64,000 bases of DNA, from positions 248,001-312,000 of the forward strand of contig JACQEP010000004.1 of the NCBI GenBank assembly GCA_016200485.1, given 5' to 3'. Position numbers and translations under genes: made by a program. The notes under the pieces are model-generated. The model was not told the DNA's origin. It did no database searches and was given only the letters and a program-made list of their open reading frames with translations. The stretch is from Gammaproteobacteria bacterium (GTDB taxonomy: Bacteria > Pseudomonadota > Gammaproteobacteria > Tenderiales > Tenderiaceae). Of the stretch, positions 41,464 to 51,175 are shown in pieces; the first letter of the stretch is position 1; every line of letters begins with the position of its first letter.

Positions 41464-41936
41464 TGGCCGTCACCGTCTCTACCAATTACAAAACCCAGAC
41501 CAACCGCACCAGCGGCACAGCGCCGCTGATTTTACTGGAAATCACGCATCCCAATTTGCCGCAACCCGTCCGCCTGGTGCAGGACAATCAGGACATCGTC
41601 AGCAACGGCAATACGTTCACGGCGATGGGCTTTGAGATCACGTTACCCGACGACAAGGAACAGGGATTGCCGCAGGCAAAGATCGCGATCGATAACGTCG
41701 GCAAGGAGCTGACCAGCTGGCTGGACGCATCGGGCGGCGGCAAAGGCGCCAAGGTGCGCGTGATGCAGATTATGCGTGATGCGCCGAACGTGATAGAGAT
41801 GGACACCACGCTCGATCTGAGCAACGTGAGCATGAATGTCTTTAAGGTCGGCGGCACGCTCGGCTATCAGGACATTCTGAACCAGCCCGCGGTGACTTAT
41901 ACCTATCGGCCCGACACCGCGCCGGGGTTGTTTTGA
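41463..41936 (+). CDS. DUF1833-like tail tip protein
   Basis: A 157-aa DUF1833-type protein: MAVTVSTNYKTQTNRTSGTA, LLEITHPNLPQPVRLVQDNQ and TFTAMGFEITLPDDKEQGLP. These proteins occur at the distal tail in non-contractile phages. The start is chosen from TAATG overlap. TGATG joins it to the next gene. Confidence 0.8.
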   Translation: MAVTVSTNYKTQTNRTSGTAPLILLEITHPNLPQPVRLVQDNQDIVSNGNTFTAMGFEITLPDDKEQGLPQAKIAIDNVGKELTSWLDASGGGKGAKVRVMQIMRDAPNVIEMDTTLDLSNVSMNVFKVGGTLGYQDILNQPAVTYTYRPDTAPGLF

Positions 41937-42319
41937 TGGCGCACTGGTCGGAGCGTTATATCGGCGAGGTGTATATCGAAGGCACTGGCGACTGTGCCGC
42001 GTTTGCTGCCCGCGTGCAGCGTGAAGTATTCGGCCGCGTGATTGCATTGCCCACTGCCCGCGCGCATGGCATGCGTGGCCAGAGTGCGCAGATTGAGTTG
42101 CACAAAGCCAACTATGGCGATCGCATCGATGAGCCGCAGGAAGGCGACGCAGTGTTGATGATCGGGCGCGGGCGGTTGGATCACATCGGGGTGTATTGTG
42201 TCGCCGGAGAGCCCTGCGTGTTGCACGCGATGCGCAATGCCGGGAGGGTGGTGATGCACCGGCTGCGCGATCTGGAAAGCCAGGGATTGACCACCGAGGG
42301 CTTCTATCGATGGAAATGA
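41936..42319 (+). CDS. NlpC/P60-like tail-tip peptidase
   Basis: A 127-aa protein with GDCAAFAARVQREVFGRVIA (a putative catalytic Cys near residue 20), GDAVLMIGRGRLDHIGVYCV (candidate His) and a third conserved histidine in VLHAMRN. This matches the compact tail-tip NlpC/P60 peptidases that help DNA entry through peptidoglycan. It lies right before the J-like gene, as in lambda K-J. Confidence 0.8.
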   Translation: MAHWSERYIGEVYIEGTGDCAAFAARVQREVFGRVIALPTARAHGMRGQSAQIELHKANYGDRIDEPQEGDAVLMIGRGRLDHIGVYCVAGEPCVLHAMRNAGRVVMHRLRDLESQGLTTEGFYRWK

Positions 42320-45300
42320 TCCCGCGCGATCATGCCCTAGTGCCCGTCACCACTGAACCAACGCTGGTCTGGTGCCCGCACCCGATGCTGGCCGACATCG
42401 GGCGGCAGATGTTCTCGGCCGCGTTTTTGCCGGGAGAATCAATTGCCGCCTATCTGCGTCGTGTTGAACTGCATCTCGCCAACCGGCCGGTGGTGCTCTG
42501 CCTGAATGGGCAGGTGATCGACCGTACAGAATGGGTGACTATCTATCCACAGTCCGGCGACATCATCACCGTGCGAGCGCGGCTGCAAAATGGCGGTGAT
42601 GGTGACAGTAACAAAGTCCTGCGCACAGTGTTGACGATTGCGGTGATTCTTGTCGCCGTCCAATTCGGCGGAGCGCTTGCCCCACACCTATGGGCGGGCG
42701 CGACAGAAGCGATGGGCACTGCGCTTATCTCTATCGGCGGCTCCCTGCTGATCAACGCCCTGCTACCGCCCCCCGGCCCGCAACTACGCAACGCCCAAGG
42801 CCTCGGTCAATCCAGCCCGACCTATGCGCTCAGCGGCGGCCAGAATCGCGCGCGGTTGTTTGAGCCGATGCCGCTGATCATTGGCACGCATCGCGTGTAT
42901 CCTGATCTCGGCGCCAAAACGTACACCGAATTTCAGGGCAACGACCAGTATTTGTATCTGGCACTGAATTTCGGCCTCAATGGCCAGGATGTTTCGTTTT
43001 CCAGTTGGCAGGTCGGTGACACGCCCACCACCAGTTTTCAGGATTTTAATCAGACTAACGATCTGCAAATCGCTGGCGCCAATGGCAAGCTGACACTGTT
43101 TCCGTCAAACGTCGATACGCTGAACGTCGGTGCGCAGCTAACGGGGCCCACGAATCTCGTGACCAACGGGCGGTTTGACGACTGGACTGCATGGACGTTT
43201 GGTGGCCGTTGGCGGAAAAGCGGCTATTTTGCAAATCATCAATACTGGGCATTAGACGGCTACGACACTGCGGATTCTGTGCTGCAGCAGAATATCGCAC
43301 CGACCTCTGGCCAGGTGTATCGAGTGGACTACACGCTGCTCAATGTGAGCAGTAGCGGCAAGAATGTCACCGCCAATCTGGCGGGCACTAATGGCACGCC
43401 ACGATCGGCAAGTGGGCGTTACGTCGAAAACATCACCGCCGGTGCCACTGGACTCTTCAAGGCAACTGCAAATTATCAATTTGTTGGTGCGCTTGATAGC
43501 GTCCAGGTTACGCTTAATGATGGCTCTGATTGGCAAACCCGCACCAGCTCCGCCAACACTACCGCGCTTGCCGTTGATCTGTCCGGCTATCTGTTTTACA
43601 CCACGCCAGACGGCATGACGACGCATACTATTGAACTAGAGATCGAGTACCGTACCGCAGGCAGCGGTTCATTCGTGCCCTATAACGGGACCGATGGTTT
43701 GGTTGTGTTGACGAATTCAGACCGCACGCCCATCCGCAAAACAATCAAATGGAGCGTGACAGAAGGCCAGTATGACGTGCGCGTGCGCCGCATCACGGCC
43801 GCCGAAGGCGACGCCAAATACACATCAGATATCACATGGACCGCACTGCGCAGTTATCAACCCGATGCCGCCGATTACACCGGCCAAGCCCGTGCCGCCA
43901 TCCGATTGCGCGCCAGCGGCCAGATGCAGGGCTCCATCGACGCCATCAATGCCTTGGCCACGGCGCTGTGCGAAGCCTGGAATGGCAGCGGCTGGTCCAA
44001 GACCGCCAACAGCAATCCCGGCTGGTGGTTCCGCTGGTTTGCGCTAGGCAAGAAAAACACCTCCGGCCAACGCATTTATGGCGGCGGCTACACCGATGCC
44101 GAACTTGATCTCGCCGCGATCAAGGCATGGGGCGCCTGGTGCACTACCAAAGGCTTGGGTGTGAATCTGGTGCTCGACGGAGCGATGAGCGTGCTTGACG
44201 TGCTGCAGGCGATCGCGCGCTGCGGCCGCGCTTCAGTGACGTGGGGCACGGGCAAACTGGGCATCATTTGGGATGCCGACGCCCAGCCAGTGACGGCGGT
44301 GTTTTGTATGAGCAACATCGTCGCCGATAGTTTCTCGATTGATTACATCACTGGCCAACTGGCGGATGAAATCATCGTCGAGTTCATGAATCCGGCGCTC
44401 GGCTATAAACCCGACACCGTGCGCGCCACAGTGCCGGGCGTGATCACGCCAGTGAATCCCGTCAAGATGCAGATTTTCGGGCTGACCGATAAGGTCCAGG
44501 CGGGCAAGGAAGCTAATCTGGTCGCCGCCGCGCAAGCCTATCGCCGCCGCCGCATCACCTGGGACAGCGATTTTGAAGGCATGACCTCGCGCCGCGGCGA
44601 TGTGGTGACGTTGTCGCACGATCTCACTCAGTGGGACTACTCCGGCCGCCTGGTGGCAGGCACCACTACCGTGCTGACGCTGAGCCGCAAGGTGCCGTTT
44701 ACACCATCGACTCAGCATTACGTTGGTATCCGCAAACCGGACGGCATCTACAACATCTACAGCGTCGTATACCAGGCTGGCGAGAGCGACACCATCACGC
44801 TGGCATCGTCATTGCCGTCCGCGCCAGATGCCGACATCCCGCGCGATTGGCTCTGGTTCTTCGGCCCGCAAGCCACGCCCGGCAAGAAGGTCAAGATCAT
44901 CGACATCACGCCGCAAAGCGAAAGCCGCGTGCGCATCGTCGCCACCGACGAAGACCCGGCCTATTACGCCGCAGAGAGCGGCGCCTATCAATACGTGAAC
45001 CCGGCCGTGTACGGGCAGCAATATCCAACGCTCAGCGGTCTGGAGACCAAAGACACAATCACATTGGTCGGTGGGGGATGGGCGGTGACAATCTCAGTGG
45101 TGTGGGCGGCCGTAGGCGAGTATATGGGCGCATGGGTGCGCTGGCGCCGTGCAGGTGAGGAGTGGCATCTGCTGGGCTCCTTCCCTGGCCGCACGGCGCA
45201 ATTCCAATCTGGCCCGACGGGCACGATTGAGGTTGAGGTTATTGGCTTCAATAAATTTGGCCGCAGCGGCGCATCGAGCCGCGTGTCGGCGAGTTACAAC

Positions 45301-46293
45301 ATCGTCGGGGACGATGACCCGATCGAAGATATCCCGTGGCTCATCGCCGCGCAGAATGGCGATCTGATGCAGCTCACCTGGGGCGAGGTATCGAATATTG
45401 ATAAAGCCGGATATGAGTTCCGCCGCTATCCGGATGTCACGACTGATTACGTTAAAGCCTGGAACGAAGGCGCGCCAGTGTTGACGTCTGCGCCCGGCAA
45501 TGCCCATACCACCGCGCTGATTCCGCCCGGCAAATGGATTATTTTGGGAAAAGCATTTGATATTAATGCCACCCCAATCTATTCAGTCAACCCGACCATC
45601 GACCGCATCGACTTTGTCAGCACCTATGACGTGATTGACAGCTACGCTTACGCGCCCGATTTTCTCGGCACGCTCGATGGATTCGTAAAGCACTGGACCG
45701 GCGTGATGGTACCGATGGGGCGTCTGCCGATGTCAGCGTATGGCTGGGAAGGCTTCGACATCTGCGTGCCCGATCCGGTCGATACCAGCACCTACACACC
45801 GCCAGAAATTGACATCGGCATCGATAACAACGTGCGCGCCTTCGGCGATGTGGACTATGGATTGTGTTATGGCAACACCTCCGCAGGCACGCCTGTGCTG
45901 CAGCTTGACTACCGAACGACCGCCGGCGCCTATGACGGCTTCGAGAACTGGAGCATCGGCATTCGCAATGCTCGATATTTCCAATTCCGCGTGACGATGG
46001 ATAACACGGCGGGCGTCGGCTATCTAAAAACCACAAATGCCACCGTCGACCTGAAAGAGCGCAGCGAAAAGTTTGAGAATATTGCGGTCAGCGCCAGCGG
46101 CACTGCGATTGTTTTCGCGCAGCCATTCCACCGCACGCCATTCCCGCTGCCAGGTCTGGTGGCCGGAGGGCCTGAATTGCAAACGCATTACGACACCATC
46201 ACCACCACCGGCGCGACGGCATACATCTACAACACCACGACGCATGCCTACGTCGCCGGGACTATTTCAAAAGCTGAATTTACAGGGGTATAA
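42310..46293 (+). CDS. J-like central tail tip / host-specificity protein
   Basis: A 1327-aa protein like lambda J. The N-terminal part has membrane-like hydrophobic segments (VLTIAVILVAVQFGGALAP and GTALISIGGSLLINALLPPP) typical of the I/J region, then a tail hub portion including VLDVLQAIARCGRASVTWGT and YITGQLADEIIVEFMNPALG. Its later half has fibronectin-like parts (WRRAGEEWHLLGSFPGRTAQ) and a probable receptor-binding C-terminus (ITTTGATAYIYNTTTHAYVA). A carbohydrate-binding-like insertion (NGRFDDWTAWTFGGRWR) is present near residue 290. Confidence 0.87.
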   Translation: MEMIPRDHALVPVTTEPTLVWCPHPMLADIGRQMFSAAFLPGESIAAYLRRVELHLANRPVVLCLNGQVIDRTEWVTIYPQSGDIITVRARLQNGGDGDSNKVLRTVLTIAVILVAVQFGGALAPHLWAGATEAMGTALISIGGSLLINALLPPPGPQLRNAQGLGQSSPTYALSGGQNRARLFEPMPLIIGTHRVYPDLGAKTYTEFQGNDQYLYLALNFGLNGQDVSFSSWQVGDTPTTSFQDFNQTNDLQIAGANGKLTLFPSNVDTLNVGAQLTGPTNLVTNGRFDDWTAWTFGGRWRKSGYFANHQYWALDGYDTADSVLQQNIAPTSGQVYRVDYTLLNVSSSGKNVTANLAGTNGTPRSASGRYVENITAGATGLFKATANYQFVGALDSVQVTLNDGSDWQTRTSSANTTALAVDLSGYLFYTTPDGMTTHTIELEIEYRTAGSGSFVPYNGTDGLVVLTNSDRTPIRKTIKWSVTEGQYDVRVRRITAAEGDAKYTSDITWTALRSYQPDAADYTGQARAAIRLRASGQMQGSIDAINALATALCEAWNGSGWSKTANSNPGWWFRWFALGKKNTSGQRIYGGGYTDAELDLAAIKAWGAWCTTKGLGVNLVLDGAMSVLDVLQAIARCGRASVTWGTGKLGIIWDADAQPVTAVFCMSNIVADSFSIDYITGQLADEIIVEFMNPALGYKPDTVRATVPGVITPVNPVKMQIFGLTDKVQAGKEANLVAAAQAYRRRRITWDSDFEGMTSRRGDVVTLSHDLTQWDYSGRLVAGTTTVLTLSRKVPFTPSTQHYVGIRKPDGIYNIYSVVYQAGESDTITLASSLPSAPDADIPRDWLWFFGPQATPGKKVKIIDITPQSESRVRIVATDEDPAYYAAESGAYQYVNPAVYGQQYPTLSGLETKDTITLVGGGWAVTISVVWAAVGEYMGAWVRWRRAGEEWHLLGSFPGRTAQFQSGPTGTIEVEVIGFNKFGRSGASSRVSASYNIVGDDDPIEDIPWLIAAQNGDLMQLTWGEVSNIDKAGYEFRRYPDVTTDYVKAWNEGAPVLTSAPGNAHTTALIPPGKWIILGKAFDINATPIYSVNPTIDRIDFVSTYDVIDSYAYAPDFLGTLDGFVKHWTGVMVPMGRLPMSAYGWEGFDICVPDPVDTSTYTPPEIDIGIDNNVRAFGDVDYGLCYGNTSAGTPVLQLDYRTTAGAYDGFENWSIGIRNARYFQFRVTMDNTAGVGYLKTTNATVDLKERSEKFENIAVSASGTAIVFAQPFHRTPFPLPGLVAGGPELQTHYDTITTTGATAYIYNTTTHAYVAGTISKAEFTGV

Positions 46294-46295
46294 CC

Positions 46296-47318
46296 ATGAC
46301 CGTCGGAACCCGCAAGCAAACAAACTATTTAACAGACGATCCATCCACCTACAAAGCCGCCATCGACGGCAATACCAAAGTGGACGCCTTGATCGCCGGA
46401 GCCTTCGCTCCGCATGAAGCCACAACACCGAATATGACGGTTAAAGTAGATGCCGGAAATTTGCTGATCGGAAATACTCTAGTCTCCGCCGGACAACAAA
46501 CGACCGGCACGATTACGGCCCCGGTTGGCAATCCCCGAATAGACAGAATCGTGATCGATGCGATCACGGCAATTGTTAGTATTATAACGGGGACTCCTGC
46601 CGCTTCTCCGACGCCGCCCACGATCACCACCGGGAAAGTACCAATCTGTTACGTGTTGCTTCAGACGAGCAGTACGGCAATCACTAATAACATGATTACG
46701 GACGAGAGACCCTTGATTCAGTCGCCGTCGATACTACCTCAAAATGTTGGTGTTGGCGCCGGGCCCCTTGATTGGTACTCCGGTCATGCGGGCTTTGATG
46801 TCGGCGCTGCATCATTCATCGGTCTGGAGGACCAGACAAGACTTTACAACAATCTGAGATTGGATGCCGCGGGCGTTTATAGGTACAAAAATAACGGTTA
46901 TGGCTCATTATTATTGCTGGACAAAGCAGATGGAGCTTTCCGTTTTTACAGCGCGCCTAACAATACATCTGGAGCAGGCGCAGCCGCAACAATTACCGGC
47001 CACGAAATGCTTATCAGAAATAAAAATTACTTCATAGGCAGCGTGCAGTGGATCTCAGGTTCAACTTGGGTGAATAATTTACCACCCGGCTGGACCGTGT
47101 CCCGTTCTAGCGTCGGGGTGTATACTGTCACACATAATCTGGGTGTTGCGGCCACACCGTTGGTCGTGGTTAGCGCTGAAGCTAACGGCCCTAATTGGGT
47201 CGCAAAGGTAATCGCACATCTCTCGTCGGGGAATTATACGGCCTTCTATGTGGGAACTTTCGATACGGCCAATGCGTCGGTTGATAGTTGGTTCACCTTT
47301 ACGCTTGCGTTGGCATAA
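46296..47318 (+). CDS. Tail fibre-type protein
   Basis: A 340-aa Gly/Ala/Thr-rich protein. The N-terminal portion (MTVGTRKQTNYLTDDPSTYK, then TGTITAPVGNPRIDRIVIDA) fits a fibre attachment part. The C-terminal RSSVGVYTVTHNLGVAATPL is a typical fibre-tip beta fold. It is the last virion gene. Base composition is a little lower in GC than in its neighbours, suggesting recent exchange. Confidence 0.75.
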   Translation: MTVGTRKQTNYLTDDPSTYKAAIDGNTKVDALIAGAFAPHEATTPNMTVKVDAGNLLIGNTLVSAGQQTTGTITAPVGNPRIDRIVIDAITAIVSIITGTPAASPTPPTITTGKVPICYVLLQTSSTAITNNMITDERPLIQSPSILPQNVGVGAGPLDWYSGHAGFDVGAASFIGLEDQTRLYNNLRLDAAGVYRYKNNGYGSLLLLDKADGAFRFYSAPNNTSGAGAAATITGHEMLIRNKNYFIGSVQWISGSTWVNNLPPGWTVSRSSVGVYTVTHNLGVAATPLVVVSAEANGPNWVAKVIAHLSSGNYTAFYVGTFDTANASVDSWFTFTLALA

Positions 47319-47337
47319 TCAGTTTGGCGGAATGGAT

Positions 47338-47724
47338 ATGGCCGGGATGCGAATTCTGACTATTTGCGCTGTTTTATTCATCGCCTGGCGGGCCGAGGCA
47401 GGCCCTCTCGACGAAACCCGCTACTGCGGCCCACCCAGGCGCGACGCTAAAGGTCAGATCATCCGCCGTGCCGACGTGCTCACCGCGTTCAAGCGCGAGC
47501 ACACATGCCCCGTGACCGGAGTCTCGACCGGTGCATGCCCCGGCTGGGCCATCGACCACGTCATCCCTTTGGCCTGCGGCGGCTGTGATGCCGTCAGCAA
47601 CCTCCAATGGCTACCCAACGGCCTCAAGTCAGTCGCCACAATCGGCAAGGATCGATTCGAACGTAAGATATATGGCGGACACGTGGACGGCGCGGGGAAC
47701 TGCACTGCCCCGCCGATGCTGTGA
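47338..47724 (+). CDS. Exported HNH-type nuclease
   Basis: A 128-aa protein with signal peptide MAGMRILTICAVLFIAWRAE-A. The mature part contains an HNH-type core, CPGWAIDHVIPLACGGCDAV followed by SNLQWLPNGLKS, with cysteine pairs around it. It is the last gene before the right end. Export to periplasm or outside makes a role in degrading incoming or free DNA, such as exclusion of other phages, conceivable. ATG at 47332 or 47347 are alternative starts. Confidence 0.72.
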   Translation: MAGMRILTICAVLFIAWRAEAGPLDETRYCGPPRRDAKGQIIRRADVLTAFKREHTCPVTGVSTGACPGWAIDHVIPLACGGCDAVSNLQWLPNGLKSVATIGKDRFERKIYGGHVDGAGNCTAPPML

Positions 47725-47821
47725 CTAGGGAATTGAGGCGGGTTTAATCTCGTTTTAAATGGCCCACAAAGCCTCTTTAAAGCCGCTTACAATGGGATAT
47801 GAAAAAACGGCTAAACCGGTC

Positions 47822-47868
47822 GTCGCAAATTGAGCGTTAAATTGTCGCAAATTGGGCGTCGCGCTACA
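47822..47868. other. Prophage right end with two tandem 22-bp transposase-type sites
   Basis: Two adjacent 22-bp units both begin GTCGCAAATTG (47822 and 47844). The outer unit is 3 bp from the CA terminus. This R1-R2 spacing is like Mu. Read inward, TGCGA sits at positions 20-24. Confidence 0.85.
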
Positions 47869-47873
47869 ATCCA
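47869..47873. repeat. Right target-site duplication ATCCA
   Basis: ATCCA directly after the CA terminus, identical to 8466-8470. Removing the prophage and one copy rebuilds the palindrome CCGCCAT-CC-ATGGCGG. Confidence 0.9.
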
Positions 47874-47952
47874 TGGCGGGCGCATGCACCCAACACCCCA
47901 ATTGTTTTCCACCTTTGTAGCACAGGGGGTGCTCCAAAACGTGATACAACCT

Positions 47953-49437
47953 CTACTGGAGACAACATTTCTTGTACTTCTTACCACTGCCGCAGGGACA
48001 GGGATCATTGCGGCCGGTCTTTGGAATCTCCCGCATGTAGGGCGTGAAGACATCGGCATCGAAATCCCAGTCATCCTCTTCCCATTCACCTGATTCATTG
48101 GCGATGATTTCCTCTTCCCAGCGTTGCTGGCGCTTTTCGATGGCTTCGGGGTCGTAAAACTGCCAGGGGTTTTTGAAACATTCCCATTCGGGCTGGTCTT
48201 TCATCTCCAAGTAAGCCTTTTGCACCTCATCCGCCGAGAAATACACAACCCGTTCCGGTTGCCGCGATACCAAATCATCCAGCAAGGCTCGATGCCGGGT
48301 GCGCGGAAAACACAGCAGCACGTAACCGGCAGACAAACGTAATTCCCAATCTTCTCGTTCCTCAGCAGCAATACCGGCCAGCCAGTCGATTGCTTGTTCG
48401 AGCGCGGACTCGCCGTTGCGTTTTGTATCCGCAACAACAACATCAATCGCATTGGCTCGAATAAACCAGTCCACACTACGGTCTTGGCACAGCTCACGCA
48501 TGGGAGATACAACAGTTTCGGATTTGTTCTGGAACAATGCGGGCCAATATCCGGCGAGCCACTCCTGCAAACTATCCTCCTCTGCATCTGACATGCGCCG
48601 CATAAAGTCGATGAGCAGCAGGCCGGCGCGTTCGGAGGGAATCAACCCCAGGATCATGACGGCATGCAGTAACAGCCACCACTCGCCCAATTCACACTCG
48701 CCGCTCCAGATGTCATCGTCAGCCAGCAGCTCGCTCAGAAGCCCCACCATTTCATCACCACGACAGGCGCATTCGTCGATGACGTTGCGCGGCACACGAT
48801 CTTCATCGTCGATCATCAAATCCAGCAATTCTTCTGAATCAAGCTGGGCAAGTTGCTCGTCAGAGTAGACTGGCGGCGGAAGAATGGAATCTATTTCGCC
48901 GCTGCCCAATGCGGCGTTGACTGCATCGAGATCAAAGGCTTCGGGGTCGAAATCTTCATCGATCCATTCGAGCAGTTCTGTGTACTTTGGATTTGCGGGA
49001 TCGCTTAACGCTTCGAGCAGATAATCATAGCCGGGAATGCCGCCACAGTCTTCGGGCGGACAGGCGCATTCGCCGGCGAGGCAGACAGGATAACTCGCGC
49101 CGGATTCGGCGCTGAGTATTTTTTCAACTTTGATCTCATGTTCCCAGCTATCGCCGAAATCATATTCGTAGATGAAGGTGTCGCCTTCGGTAACAATTTT
49201 ATCGAGTCGAATCTTGCGCTCGTTTATTGTGTCATCAGGGAAATGTGGATCGGGTTCACCGTAGGAAATTCGACCGGCGCGAAAAACATGCAAATGAGAA
49301 TTACTCCAGCCCATTGCTGCTTGAAGAACATCATGCAGTTCTTCAAGTGTGGTATCGCCCTTGACCTGAAGACACCGCCAGATGGGTGGTTGACTGTGAC
49401 TCAGCGTCACTTTGAGTTGATAGATATTTTGGCCCAT
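47953..49437 (-). CDS. pRiA4b ORF-3-like / SEC-C multidomain protein
   Basis: A 494-aa host protein. Residues 1-170 are the pRiA4b ORF-3 type: [32 protein letters not shown] and [18 protein letters not shown]. The middle is DUF1186-like, helical and acidic. The C-terminus is a SEC-C zinc motif, [20 protein letters not shown]. It starts the host DNA right of the prophage. Its function is not known; the SEC-C element suggests protein or nucleic-acid contacts. Confidence 0.85.
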   Translation of the reverse strand: MGQNIYQLKVTLSHSQPPIWRCLQVKGDTTLEELHDVLQAAMGWSNSHLHVFRAGRISYGEPDPHFPDDTINERKIRLDKIVTEGDTFIYEYDFGDSWEHEIKVEKILSAESGASYPVCLAGECACPPEDCGGIPGYDYLLEALSDPANPKYTELLEWIDEDFDPEAFDLDAVNAALGSGEIDSILPPPVYSDEQLAQLDSEELLDLMIDDEDRVPRNVIDECACRGDEMVGLLSELLADDDIWSGECELGEWWLLLHAVMILGLIPSERAGLLLIDFMRRMSDAEEDSLQEWLAGYWPALFQNKSETVVSPMRELCQDRSVDWFIRANAIDVVVADTKRNGESALEQAIDWLAGIAAEEREDWELRLSAGYVLLCFPRTRHRALLDDLVSRQPERVVYFSADEVQKAYLEMKDQPEWECFKNPWQFYDPEAIEKRQQRWEEEIIANESGEWEEDDWDFDADVFTPYMREIPKTGRNDPCPCGSGKKYKKCCLQ

Positions 49438-49515
49438 GTTTTCATCTTCCCCACTTCTTCAGAACTTCTCTATTGATACGGCATGAATATGTTTGAAATC
49501 GCGCCCTCTCCCCAA

Positions 49516-49539
49516 CCCTCTCCCGCTCGCGGGAGAGGG
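49516..49539. repeat. Host palindrome CCCTCTCCCGC/GCGGGAGAGGG
   Basis: Perfect 11-bp arms around TC, the same palindrome as in the phage tail gene at 38162. It lies in the 237-bp gap between two host genes, where it is a simple intergenic hairpin. Confidence 0.8.
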
Positions 49540-49674
49540 GGTATTCGTGCCGATCGAAGTTAAAACTTCTTTTGGCCGGATCAATAAGAACCTGATTCCA
49601 CTCCGATATCCAACCTTCCCGATCCCAACCCTATCACATGTCCTATTCCAAAACGTGATGCACCTCATCGCCTT

Positions 49675-50646
49675 TTATCCCTCATATAACCCAGCCGCCT
49701 CAGCCAGCCGCTCCTTCACTGCTAGCCGCAACTCGTCCGGGGCGATGACTTCCACATCCGGCCCGTATTTCAGGATGTCCATAATCAGTTCCTGAGACTT
49801 TCCGTAAGGTATACGCAGCTCGTAATCTCCGCTTTCCAAAAATTTTCCTGTTTGCCTGGGGTGCCATCGTTCTTCACCGACCCAGCGAGATGCATTCGGT
49901 GTGAAATGGAGAACAGCAACCTTGTCCGCCTTGCCTGAGAAAATTCCGTACGCATCTGCGAAATATTCCTCAAGCATTTCGTTATCAATCTCCTTGGTCT
50001 TTTGATCAATGAGATTTATCTGTGTAATCTTGTCAATAGAAAAACTACGTAAGTTATTTCGCAAGTGACAGTAGGCATCCAGATACCAGTTGTCCCGATA
50101 ATGAATCAATCGTTGAGGAGAAACGGTGCGATGAGTGACTTCATCACTGGTACGGGCATGATATTGAAATGACAATTGCTTGCGTTGAAGTATCCCTTCT
50201 GCAACTTTTTGAAATGCGTTCCCACCATTGCGTACTCCCATACCGAGTACGCGGATGCGTTGTGTAAACTCACCATTACCGAACTGCCTGTTGGCAAGCA
50301 GCACTTCAATACGTTTCTGAAAAGGCCGCAAATGATCTTCGAGCAGGCCGGGTTGAATATCGCGGATAAGTTGACTGAGAATAGCGAGCGCCTGGAGTTC
50401 GCCAGCGTTGAACCAGAGTCCGGGTAGTTCGTAGAAGTGATTACCCTCTTTGCGGTCGTAGTAATAGCCATTATTTTTGGCATCGAACGCAATGGGGGCG
50501 CCGAGAAAGCTCCTCATGTAGTTGATGATGCGCCCGACGGTTACCCGTTCGCACTCAAGCTCCTCTTCGATGCGGGTACGCGGCACAGGATAACGAACAG
50601 TACTTAATATCCTGTGCAAAGCATAGATTCGGTCGAATTTATCCAC
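49675..50646 (-). CDS. HTH-WYL transcriptional regulator
   Basis: A 323-aa regulator. The N-terminal winged helix is FDRIYALHRILSTVRYPVPR, then TRIEEELECERVTVGRIINY. The C-terminal WYL domain includes VSPQRLIHYRDNWYLDAYCH and LRSFSIDKITQINLIDQ. WYL proteins sense ligands, often nucleotide-like, and often sit in defence loci. I chose GTG at 50646 after AAAGGCGGGGAATCAGGC. An ATG 11 codons further upstream is possible. Confidence 0.85.
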   Translation of the reverse strand: MDKFDRIYALHRILSTVRYPVPRTRIEEELECERVTVGRIINYMRSFLGAPIAFDAKNNGYYYDRKEGNHFYELPGLWFNAGELQALAILSQLIRDIQPGLLEDHLRPFQKRIEVLLANRQFGNGEFTQRIRVLGMGVRNGGNAFQKVAEGILQRKQLSFQYHARTSDEVTHRTVSPQRLIHYRDNWYLDAYCHLRNNLRSFSIDKITQINLIDQKTKEIDNEMLEEYFADAYGIFSGKADKVAVLHFTPNASRWVGEERWHPRQTGKFLESGDYELRIPYGKSQELIMDILKYGPDVEVIAPDELRLAVKERLAEAAGLYEG

Positions 50647-51138
50647 GCCTGATTCCCCGCCTTTCTGATAAAACATCAAATTTATATGATTTAGGGGTTA
50701 GGATCATCTGTTTTTAGGCGCTAAGCAACTGTCATTTAATACAGGTCACCCTCCGAAGGGGATGGGGTCTACTGATGGCTCGATTTTAGTTTTGGATAGT
50801 GATGGCACGGCGCGCCCCTTTCGAATAGTCAGATCAAGCTCAGATTGATGTGAGATGCAGACTTTACTTTTGGAGGGAGTACAGAGTGCCTTTTACCGAA
50901 TAAAATTTCGGGCCAGAAAGAACATTGGCACAACCCATGGAGAGAACGTATGACCAGAAATGAACAAGGCCAGCAACTAGCTGACCTTATTCGGAGAAAT
51001 GGCGCGCCCGGAGAGATTACTCGGACCCTCGCCCCTGCGGGGCCAGCTTCACTGTTCTGCGCGGCTAACGGCGCTGGTCGAACTCGCTATTTGATATTGA
51101 TATCGGGAGTTCGAATATTTGTGTTCAGATTACACAAA
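50647..51138. other. Non-coding stretch with a copy of the tRNA-Arg 3' end
   Basis: Mostly gene-free. At 50938 a ribosome site GGAGAG leads to ATG at 50950 and the frame MTRNEQGQQLADLIRRNG, which runs into a 20-bp copy of the tRNA-Arg 3' end (50999-51018), so it may be the stump of a disrupted gene. The rest contains GC-rich inverted segments (CGCCCCTGCGGGGC). Confidence 0.55.
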
Positions 51139-51140
51139 AG

Positions 51141-51167
51141 AAAAAGGCTCCACATAAAGGAGCCTTT
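51141..51167 (-). terminator. Terminator of the tRNA-Arg transcript
   Basis: On the minus strand AAAGGCTCC-7 nt-GGAGCCTTT runs into TTC after further T residues. It lies 8 bp past the tRNA 3' end. Confidence 0.85.
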
Positions 51168-51175
51168 CATGTATA

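Larger units (their letters stand above)
8471..47868. mobile_element. Mu-family transposable prophage, 39.4 kb, siphovirus-type tail
   Basis: The element starts TGTGGGGTGG and ends GCGCTACA, with 5-bp ATCCA repeats flanking it. Read inward, both ends begin TGT, and both carry the core TGCGA at positions 20-24 from the terminus. It encodes MuA-like DDE transposase, MuB-like ATPase, Gam, GemA, Mor, Mu-type terminase, portal, gpF, protease/scaffold, capsid, gp36, gpG and gp37. These are combined with a lambda-like tail: tube, frameshifted chaperone, tape measure, NlpC-like protein and J-like tip protein. I see no interrupted essential gene. The leftward block (8.7-25.7 kb) is inverted relative to Mu order. 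Confidence 0.95.
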
